Origin: an uncultured Campylobacter sp.
Lineage (GTDB): Bacteria; Campylobacterota; Campylobacteria; Campylobacterales; Campylobacteraceae
Assembly (NCBI RefSeq): GCF_937996225.1
Contig: NZ_CALKTC010000070.1
Coordinates: 1-27,860 of the forward strand
Direction of reading: 5' to 3'
DNA length: 27,860 nucleotides
Below, piece after piece: positions 22,291 to 27,860 of the stretch (position 1 is its first letter; each line of letters begins with the position of its first letter). A program made the translations under genes and the position numbers. The notes beneath the pieces are model-generated. The model worked only from the letters and a program-made list of their open reading frames with translations, had not been told where the DNA came from and ran no database searches.

Positions 22291-22407
22291 CGGGCTTAGC
22301 TCGCAAAAAACCGCTTAAGCTTTAAAATTTTGCGAAGCAAAATTTCTGAAACTTTAGGTGGGTCGAGGGAGCGTAGCTCCCCGTCGCAGGGCGGGCTTAG
22401 CTCGCCC
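22291..22407 (+). repeat. Hairpin cassette B after the sheath gene
   Basis: Four hairpins with three-base loops lie between sheath and tube genes. One is AAATTTTGC-GAA-GCAAAATTT (22325-22345), one is GGGAGC-GTA-GCTCCC (22367-22381), and one is GGGCGGGC-TTA-GCTCGCCC (22389-22407). The sequence CGGGCTTAGCTCG occurs twice, at 22291-22303 and 22392-22404. No gene fits the 148-base gap. The position after a gene needed in many copies suggests control of mRNA decay. Confidence 0.72.
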
Positions 22408-22434
22408 GAGAAGTAAAAATTAAAGGAGAAAAGT

Positions 22435-22944
22435 ATGAAAAGAATTATCCCTCAAGCAGTGCAAGAATGCAATGTATTCATCAACGGTCAGGGCTATTTA
22501 GGCGTTACAAAAACGCTCAAACTTCCTACTATGGAGTTTGAGACGATAGAGGCCAAAGGTGCGCTTAGCGCAAATTATAGCAGCGGAATTTTAGCCGCTA
22601 CCGAGGTAAGCTTTACGATCCGCATTGCAGATAGAAACACATGGCTTGCTATGGGTCTGAATGCCTTTAGCTCGCGCGTGCCGTTTCTTTTCACCGCCTC
22701 GATCTATCAAGCATCAGGCGAGCCGAAGCCGTTTAGTGCAGCATTTACCGGCGATATTACAAAGATTGAATTTGCAGATTTTGAAAGCGGCGCCGAGATG
22801 GAAGTTACGATCACGCTTCAAGCGCACTTTGTCGATATCAATATAGACAAGACGCCGATGGTGTTAAAAGATGCCGAAAATATGATCCTAATGATCGGTG
22901 GGGTGGATTATATGGCGAAAGTTAGATCGAATTTAGGGGAATGA
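22435..22944 (+). CDS. FII: Tail tube protein, P2 FII-like
   Basis: This 169-residue protein matches the phage major tail tube family: VNFIN-like VFINGQGYLGVTKTLKLPTMEFETIEAKG, then GILAATEVSFTIRI, and a C-terminal EVTITLQAHFVDINIDKTP. The tube is the inner conduit around which FI contracts. AAAGGAG precedes the ATG. It is followed by a second long non-coding stretch (22945-23129) holding cassette C. Confidence 0.92.
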   Translation: MKRIIPQAVQECNVFINGQGYLGVTKTLKLPTMEFETIEAKGALSANYSSGILAATEVSFTIRIADRNTWLAMGLNAFSSRVPFLFTASIYQASGEPKPFSAAFTGDITKIEFADFESGAEMEVTITLQAHFVDINIDKTPMVLKDAENMILMIGGVDYMAKVRSNLGE

Positions 22945-23006
22945 GTTATTTAGGGTAAAGAGATTTGCAAGCTGGGTTTAAATTTAGCCCGTCATTTAGC
23001 AATCTC

Positions 23007-23102
23007 GGGGGACAAGAAGGGAGCTACTTGCGAGGCGCCCCCTTCTTATCCCCCAAACCCCCAATTAACCCCGGCACGCTCAAGGTGCGAGCCTACGGCT
23101 CG
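23007..23102 (+). repeat. Hairpin cassette C after the tube gene
   Basis: The first hairpin pairs GGGGGA (23007-23012) with TCCCCC (23049-23054) and AAGAAGGG (23014-23021) with CCCTTCTT (23040-23047), with TTGCGAGG in the loop (23028-23035). The second is CGAGCC-TAC-GGCTCG (23088-23102), preceded by AGGTG. Compared with cassette A, the stems differ in sequence but keep pairing (for example A-T replaced by G-C in the second hairpin). Confidence 0.75.
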
Positions 23103-23129
23103 GAATTTGTTTAAATAGAAAGGAATTTT

Positions 23130-23354
23130 ATGAGAAATATCAAAGTGAATTTGCCGGTATGCGGCGAAGAGGTAGAGGTTTTTGCGCCGAGCGTAAAAAC
23201 CTTCAAAGCTGTTTCGGCTGAAAAAACCGAGATCGAGCAAAGCATAAAACTCTGCGCTGCTTGCGCAAATAAGACGCCTTCGTGGATCGAAGAACTGGAT
23301 ATTGCGGATTTTAATACCCTGCAAAAGGCAGTACAGGGTTTTTTGGACGTTTGA
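23130..23354 (+). CDS. E: Tail assembly chaperone E
   Basis: This 74-residue protein belongs to the P2 E/tail assembly chaperone group: short, with a central IELDI-type region (SWIEELDIADFNTLQKAVQGF) near the end. Such chaperones coat the tape measure during tail assembly. AAAGGA lies before the ATG. The sequence T TTT TTG (23339-23345) in the reading frame near its end makes a -1 frameshift possible, giving the longer E+E' product. Confidence 0.85.
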   Translation: MRNIKVNLPVCGEEVEVFAPSVKTFKAVSAEKTEIEQSIKLCAACANKTPSWIEELDIADFNTLQKAVQGFLDV

Positions 23355-23506
23355 GCGCAGCCGATAATGAAAATATCGCGTTGCTCGGCTACGTGCTCCA
23401 TTTCGGCTATGGCGAAATTTTAATGATGGATATTGTGGATTTTAGCGAATTCGTGCAGATTGCGCTTAAAATTTTAAAAGCGCAAAACGGATCTAAGAGC
23501 GTCTAA
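23130..23506 (+). CDS. E': E+E' product by -1 frameshift
   Basis: After the slippery T TTT TTG the -1 frame reads on from 23345 to a TAA at 23504-23506. This adds 53 residues (GRLSAADNENIALLGYVLHF..., ending in IALKILKAQNGSKSV) to the first 72 of E, for about 125 residues. The -1 frame has good hydrophobic patterning and no start codon with a ribosome site, as in P2 E', where the same heptamer is used. The site and open -1 frame are seen directly; the efficiency is not known. Confidence 0.8.
23339..23345 (+). promoter_or_regulatory. Slippery heptamer T TTT TTG
   Basis: TTTTTTG lies in the E frame as T-TTT-TTG, fitting the X XXY YYZ rule for -1 slippage and nine bases before the E stop codon at 23352-23354. 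It is the heptamer used by P2 between E and E'. Confidence 0.85.
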
Positions 23507-23615
23507 AAATACCGCAGAAGTCTTTTAACAAGGCTGTTGCGAGCGACGCCGTCAAAGATAAGGCACCGAATACGGCAAGAATGCCTAAAATAAGGCAGAT
23601 AGCATCTAATATCAT
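23493..23615 (-). CDS. Possible antisense hydrophobic peptide
   Basis: A 40-residue ORF runs against the tail operon between E' and the tape measure. It is almost all hydrophobic for its first 30 residues (ILDAICLILGILAVFGALS...). TATACT (23627-23622) lies close upstream, and a weak TTGCAT (23650-23645) stands 17 bases away, so a short or leaderless transcript could be made. No Shine-Dalgarno sequence is visible. It could be a type I toxin-like peptide or chance; the evidence is slight. Confidence 0.25.
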   Translation of the reverse strand: MILDAICLILGILAVFGALSLTASLATALLKDFCGIFRRS

Positions 23616-23644
23616 AGCGGTAGTATAACAAAAAGGATGAGAAA

Positions 23645-25852
23645 ATGCAAGAAGAAGCGCTGGGCGTCACCATCGGGCTTGTAATCAAAGGAATAACCCA
23701 GCTCGGCGAGCTCAAAAAAGGCTTCAAGCAAATCAACGAAAGCGTTTCGCAAACGAATAAAGCCTTAAAAGCCTTTGACAATCAAAAGCTTACAAATTTG
23801 CAGCATAGCTTGCGCGAAGCGAGACGCAACGTCTTAGCGGAATTCGCCACCATAAGAAATGCCGTTTCGGGCGGGATCTTCGCTCTCCCGATCAAGCTTG
23901 CCATGAACGATGAAGCTGCCTTTGCGAATGTGAAAAAATACGTTGACGATAGCGCCGAAAATATGCAAACCTTAAAATCAGAGATGCGCAATCTCTCCAG
24001 CTCCTTAGGACTGAGCTTCGAGCGCATAAGCGAGATAGCCGCGGGCGGCGGAAAGATAAATTTAAAGGGCGGAGATCTGCTGAAATATACCCGCATGCTC
24101 GCTACCGGCGCTACGGCTTTTGAGATGAGCGCCGAAGATCTTAGTAGGGCGAGCAACAATATGAAGGTCGGCTTTAAAATTAAGGATTTAGGTCGAATGG
24201 GCGAGCTATTTGATGCGGTAAATTTGCTCGATAACACCGTAGAAAACGTGAAGGCAAAAGATGTCTTCGAAGCCGTCTCTTTGATAGCCGCAAACGCTAA
24301 TCTCATCGGGCTAGATGAAAAATCGGCCGCCGCCATAAGCTCGACGATGCTGAGTACCGGAAAGGCTACAAGCGTCGTCGGTACTTCGCTTAACGCTCTG
24401 TTTACAAAACTCGATACCGCGGAAAGCCAAGGCAAATCGTTTCAAGAGGCCCTCGCTCAAATCGGACTAGACGCACAAACGCTCAAGAAAAATCTCGGCC
24501 AAGATGCGGCCGGAACAATAACGGATTTCTTGGATCGGATCAACAAAGCCCCAAAAGAAATGCGATCGGGCCTGCTTTATGATTTGATAGGCGGAAATTT
24601 TAACGACGAAATAGCCGCCCTTGCAATGAATGTGGACGCCCTAAAAGAAAACTTAGCTCGCGTTTATTCGGATGAGGCAAAGGGATCTATGAAAAAAGAG
24701 CTACAAACGAAGCTCGATACTACCGCATCGGCAATCGAGCGACTTAAATTTAGCGCTTTAAATTTAGCCGCTATTATAGGCGAAACCTTTTTGCCGGCTA
24801 TAAACGCATTTGCAAACGCTTTGGGCAGACTTACTATTTGGGTGCAGGACCTGGCGAAAGAATTTCCTACCCTAACGAAATTTATAAGTTCTGCGGTAGC
24901 GGGATTTTTAATTTTTAAACCCGTATGGCTGGCGCTTAAATTGGCGGCATTTAGTATCATAGACGGCTTTATCGGCATCGTTAAAATTCTTAAAATTTTA
25001 AATCCGCTTTTTCTGATAACCAAGGTGCGAGCTGCGGCTACGGCCGTGGCCCTAAAGGCACAAGCCGTGGCCTCGTGGCTGGTGGGCGCAAGGTTACGCT
25101 TTGCCCTCGTTTGGACGCAGTTATACAACCTTGCCGTTAAACGCCTTACGGCCTCAGTCATTTTTCAAAGAGCCGCTATGATCGCTCACGCCGTAGCATC
25201 CAAGGCTGCAGCGGCGGCTATGGCCATATTGAGAGGCGCGACCATCGCCGCGGCTGCAGGCTTTCGCATAATGAAACTGGCTCTAATCACTACTGGCATC
25301 GGCGCCATAGTCGTAGGACTTGCTACGGCGGCCGTGTGGCTATATGAGAATTGGGATAGAGTCAAAGCCTTTTTTCAAAATTTTTGGCAAAAAATCAAAC
25401 CTGAATGGGAGAGCTTTAAGAGCTGGCTGGATAGCTGGGTAGAAGCCTTTAGCAGCGTATTTGATGAAACGGTGGCATGGTGGAAAGATCTATTTGCGGA
25501 CTTTTTCGGCTGGATAGGCGAAAAGATCGATTGGGTGCTCAGTAGTGTAAAAAGCGTAGGGGAATTTTTCGGCTTTGGAGATAATAGTGCGCCGGTTATG
25601 ACGCCTGCGTATAGCAGTGCCGATCGAAATTTCACCCCAGCTCCGAATCGCCCTATGGGCGAAGCACTCAGCACCCTTAGCTCGAGCCGCACCGCCGGCA
25701 ATACAAACGTCGTTTTTAACGGCGATTTTAAGATAGACACTCACGGGCAGAGTATCGATGCGGAAGCCTTTAGACGTCAAATTTCAAAAGACGTGCAAGA
25801 GGCTATCAGGCGAAATGAGCGCAATGAGAAAAACACGGATGTGAGAGGGTAA
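23645..25852 (+). CDS. T: Tail tape measure protein
   Basis: This is the longest gene in the window, at 735 residues. An N-terminal coiled coil (LGELKKGFKQINESVSQTNKAL) leads into the phage-minor-tail domain (about residues 60-340, with LSSSLGLSFERISEIAAGG, LLKYTRMLATGATAF and AAAISSTMLSTGKATSVVGTSLNALFTKL). Several hydrophobic segments follow (about 370-560), and then a Trp-rich segment near 580-620. The length of this protein sets tail length, which can be estimated as roughly 100 nm at 0.15 nm per residue. AAGGATGAG precedes the ATG. Confidence 0.93.
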   Translation: MQEEALGVTIGLVIKGITQLGELKKGFKQINESVSQTNKALKAFDNQKLTNLQHSLREARRNVLAEFATIRNAVSGGIFALPIKLAMNDEAAFANVKKYVDDSAENMQTLKSEMRNLSSSLGLSFERISEIAAGGGKINLKGGDLLKYTRMLATGATAFEMSAEDLSRASNNMKVGFKIKDLGRMGELFDAVNLLDNTVENVKAKDVFEAVSLIAANANLIGLDEKSAAAISSTMLSTGKATSVVGTSLNALFTKLDTAESQGKSFQEALAQIGLDAQTLKKNLGQDAAGTITDFLDRINKAPKEMRSGLLYDLIGGNFNDEIAALAMNVDALKENLARVYSDEAKGSMKKELQTKLDTTASAIERLKFSALNLAAIIGETFLPAINAFANALGRLTIWVQDLAKEFPTLTKFISSAVAGFLIFKPVWLALKLAAFSIIDGFIGIVKILKILNPLFLITKVRAAATAVALKAQAVASWLVGARLRFALVWTQLYNLAVKRLTASVIFQRAAMIAHAVASKAAAAAMAILRGATIAAAAGFRIMKLALITTGIGAIVVGLATAAVWLYENWDRVKAFFQNFWQKIKPEWESFKSWLDSWVEAFSSVFDETVAWWKDLFADFFGWIGEKIDWVLSSVKSVGEFFGFGDNSAPVMTPAYSSADRNFTPAPNRPMGEALSTLSSSRTAGNTNVVFNGDFKIDTHGQSIDAEAFRRQISKDVQEAIRRNERNEKNTDVRG

Positions 25853-25853
25853 A

Positions 25854-26228
25854 ATGGTCTTAAATTTGGGCGGTTTTAAATTTGAATGGAAGCAAACGAG
25901 CGAAATAGCGGTAGAAACGGACTTCGGCATAGCTTCGCAAGAGCGCATCGCAAACTTTGAAGCGCTTTTGAGTGCAAAACTCGGCAGTCAAACCGTGAGC
26001 CTAAACGGTCAAACCCTCCCCTTTGCGCAGGATGGCCAAGAAGCACTGAAACCGCTTTATGCATTAGCTGAACTGCGGCAGAGCCTGCCGCTCGTTACGG
26101 GGCTTGGGAAGTATCTAGGTAAATTTGCGATAGAAAAGATCAGCGAAAATAGATCGGTATTTGCTCCAAACGGGGCATTTTTCACGCAGACATTTAGCCT
26201 TACATTGAGGAGAGATTATGATATATAG
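25854..26228 (+). CDS. U: Tail terminator-like protein U
   Basis: This 124-residue protein matches the P2 gpU family: the start VLNLGGFKFEWKQTSEIAVETDFGIASQERIANFEALL, then GQTLPFAQDGQEALKPLYALAELRQSLPLVTGLGKYLGKFAIEKISENRSVFAPNGAF. gpU acts in tail completion. GAGGGTAAA precedes the ATG, one base after the tape measure stop. The end overlaps gene X by 11 bases. Confidence 0.9.
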   Translation: MVLNLGGFKFEWKQTSEIAVETDFGIASQERIANFEALLSAKLGSQTVSLNGQTLPFAQDGQEALKPLYALAELRQSLPLVTGLGKYLGKFAIEKISENRSVFAPNGAFFTQTFSLTLRRDYDI

Positions 26229-26409
26229 ATCAAAAGATGGCGAGCGGTTGGATCAGATCGTTTATCGGCACTACGGTCATTTGCGGTATTTCGAAAGCGT
26301 GCTGGAGCTTAACCCGAAACTAGAAATTGTTTTAAAGGCGGGCACGCTCGTAAATTTGCCCGAACTTAATGAAGAAAAAATCCCGCAAAAACAGGCCGCC
26401 CTATGGTAA
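26218..26409 (+). CDS. X: Tail protein X
   Basis: This 63-residue LysM-like tail protein X has the family pattern GERLDQIVYRHYGHLRYFESVLELNPKLEIVLKAGTLVNLPEL. Tail protein X is a small baseplate or peptidoglycan-binding component in P2-like tails. GAGGAG precedes the ATG. It overlaps U by 11 bases and D by 7. Confidence 0.92.
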   Translation: MIYRSKDGERLDQIVYRHYGHLRYFESVLELNPKLEIVLKAGTLVNLPELNEEKIPQKQAALW

Positions 26410-27386
26410 GAAAACCGATCTTTAAACTTGAAGCAAACGGCAAAGATATTACCGAAACGCTCAAGCAAAATTTGATCTCTTTGGGCTTTGACGACAAAGA
26501 GGGCTTTAAAAGCGACGAGATCAGTTTCAAGGTGTACGGCCTCTATGCAAAACCCGCTTTCGGCGATAGGCTTGAGCTTTGGCTGGGCTGGGCGGGCGAG
26601 GGAGCGGAAGGCTCCGATCTGATGTGGCTATGCGGCAAATTTGCCGTGCAGACCTGCGAGCGAGATTACAAAGAGCAAAGTACCGAGGTACGCGCTACGG
26701 CCGTAGATTTCGCGAGCAAAATTAAGACCAAAAAACGCCGTAGCTGGGAAAATACCACACTTTTTGCCATTGCCGGCAAGATCGCGGACGAAAATGCCCT
26801 ACGCCTCAAAACAAGCGGAGAGGATATGGCGATCAGATCGCGCCTGCAAGACGGGGTGAGCGATTTGGAGTTTTTGTATTCGCTTAGCAAAGAGCTCGGC
26901 TATCTCGCTGCTACCAAAAATGACACGCTGATCCTTGCGCCGAAAAACGGGGATGATGAATCGGGTGAGGCAGAGCAAGAGAGCGGATTGCTGCAAATCG
27001 AGCTCAGCTTAAGCGATCTTACTTCCCTAAATATCACTGAAGCCAATCGTAACGCTTACGGTTCGGTCGTGTGTGAGTGGCAAGATGTGGAGAGCGGCAA
27101 GCGTAAGCAGATCAAGGTAGGCAAAGGCAAACAGACCTATAAGATGCAAATCCCAGAGCCGAAAAGTGATGCCGAGGCTTATAAACTGGCGCAAAGCAAG
27201 CTAAATGAGCTCAAAAAAGGCGGCATCAACGGGCGGTGCTCGTGTATGGGAGCCAATATCGTCGCGGGCGCGCAGGTTAAATTTAAAGGTGCGCCAGGGC
27301 TTGAGGATCTCAAATTTAGTGTGAAATCGGTTTCGCATACGCTAGAGCCGTCAGCCTACAATATAGAGATAGAATTTGAAGGATAA
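26403..27386 (+). CDS. D: Baseplate hub protein D
   Basis: This 327-residue protein matches the P2 gpD/late-control D family: PIFKLEANGKDITETLKQNLISLGFDDKEGFKSDEISFKVYG at the start, then KRRSWENTTLFAIAGKIADENALRLK, LQDGVSDLEFLYSLSKELGYLAATKNDTLIL, and a C-terminal GAQVKFKGAPGLEDLKFSVKSVSHTLEPSAYNIEIEFEG. It forms the hub under the spike. The ribosome site is weak, so translation probably depends on X. Confidence 0.92.
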   Translation: MVRKPIFKLEANGKDITETLKQNLISLGFDDKEGFKSDEISFKVYGLYAKPAFGDRLELWLGWAGEGAEGSDLMWLCGKFAVQTCERDYKEQSTEVRATAVDFASKIKTKKRRSWENTTLFAIAGKIADENALRLKTSGEDMAIRSRLQDGVSDLEFLYSLSKELGYLAATKNDTLILAPKNGDDESGEAEQESGLLQIELSLSDLTSLNITEANRNAYGSVVCEWQDVESGKRKQIKVGKGKQTYKMQIPEPKSDAEAYKLAQSKLNELKKGGINGRCSCMGANIVAGAQVKFKGAPGLEDLKFSVKSVSHTLEPSAYNIEIEFEG

Positions 27387-27396
27387 AGGAGCAAAG

Positions 27397-27813
27397 ATGA
27401 TTTTAGAAATCGTGAGATTTAAAGAAATTGATGATATGACGCTCGGGCGTTTCGTCCTGCACGACGGCGAAAGAGTAGTGCTCATAGGATATACCTGCGA
27501 GCCTGCGGGTCCCGATACCACGCAGAGCGGCATGGATAGACGCATACCGCAAGGAAGGTATCAAATAGCCTGGCACGATAGTCCGAAATTTAGAGTTCGT
27601 CTGCCGCTTTTATGGAATGAGCTGGTGCCGAAAACTCGCTGCATCTTGATCCATTCGGGCAACACCGGGCGCAATACCGAGGGCTGCGTGCTGTTAGGCA
27701 CCTCTTTGGGCGAATATGGAGTGAAAAACTCCCGCACGGCTTTAGCAGCGCTACTCGCCGCCGTAAAAGGACGCGAATTTGAAGTACAAATTAAAAATGA
27801 GATAAAGGAATAA
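27397..27813 (+). CDS. DUF5675-like protein
   Basis: This protein is 138 residues from ATG 27397 (AAAGGAG upstream; the frame from 27376 is rejected). It has the DUF5675 pattern: GRFVLHD near the start, then MDRRIPQGRYQIAWHDSPKFRVRLPLLWN, then LIHSGNTGRNTEGCVLLG. H86 and C97 in HSGNTGRNTEGC resemble the signature of YkuD L,D-transpeptidases (histidine, then serine or threonine-glycine-cysteine), so it may act on peptidoglycan. That activity is inferred. It follows the tail hub by 10 bases and belongs to the late operon. Confidence 0.7.
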   Translation: MILEIVRFKEIDDMTLGRFVLHDGERVVLIGYTCEPAGPDTTQSGMDRRIPQGRYQIAWHDSPKFRVRLPLLWNELVPKTRCILIHSGNTGRNTEGCVLLGTSLGEYGVKNSRTALAALLAAVKGREFEVQIKNEIKE

Positions 27814-27814
27814 A

Positions 27815-27860
27815 ATGGACGTTTTAAAAGATACGAATAACACCCCCGAAAAAATGGGGG
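27815..27860 (+). CDS. Start of a further gene (partial)
   Basis: An ATG follows the previous stop by one base, with AAAGGA at the end of that gene as a ribosome site. Fifteen codons are visible (MDVLKDTNNTPEKMG) before the window ends. Within them CCCCC (27843-27847) and GGGGG (27856-27860) could form a hairpin. The product cannot be named. Confidence 0.55.
   Translation, partial: MDVLKDTNNTPEKMG

Noticed and set aside
23782..24435. A long 217-codon minus-strand frame opposite the tape measure gene
   Set aside because: It mirrors the codon pattern of the tape measure, has no ribosome site and matches no family.

Overview
The window is most of a Mu-like transposable prophage (or phage genome) from an epsilonproteobacterium. 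A Campylobacter with moderate GC (an oral species such as C. gracilis, C. rectus or C. showae) fits best. This host is inferred from codon style, AAGGAG-type ribosome sites, frequent TTTAAA/AAATTT runs and the phage gene set; no host gene is present to prove it. The left prophage end (repressor, transposase) and the right end lie outside the window.

Layout. (1) 1-5109, plus strand: early/middle genes. These are a DUF4406-like protein, a Mu Gam homologue, a PP-loop (PAPS-reductase-like) enzyme behind a structured leader, a YopX-like protein, a RecA-fold ATPase, GemA and a Mor-family activator. (2) 5106-5793, plus strand: a shortened paralogue of the MuF head protein behind a textbook sigma70 promoter. 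(3) 5821-14333, minus strand: the head module, running right to left as gp37-like, protease/scaffold I/Z, decoration D, major capsid, gp36-like, DUF1804, large terminase, DUF935 portal, MuF head protein with a toxin-like tail, and gpG. A tRNA-like RNA with its own canonical sigma70 promoter lies in the opposite direction at 6301-6435, between gpG and MuF. (4) 14361-14512: a symmetric divergent control region with five 13-bp repeat units inside a perfect 17-bp inverted repeat. (5) 14513-15911, plus strand: lysis cassette (T4-type lysozyme, overlapping spanins, small membrane protein, holin). (6) 15901-27386, plus strand: a P2-type contractile tail module (V, W, J, I, fibre, fibre assembly, two membrane proteins, sheath, tube, E/E' with a T TTT TTG frameshift site, tape measure, U, X, D). 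(7) 27397-27860: a DUF5675-like gene and the start of another gene.

Working model. Mor, made from the early operon, would activate the divergent region so that head genes run left and lysis/tail genes run right. Hairpin cassettes sit just after the capsid, gpV, sheath and tube genes and may set mRNA stability. Two plus-strand units with near-perfect sigma70 promoters (the shortened MuF and the tRNA-like RNA) should not need a phage activator, so they are the best candidates for expression in the lysogen. Their closeness to a MuF protein with a nuclease-like C-terminal domain is the most intriguing point in the window.
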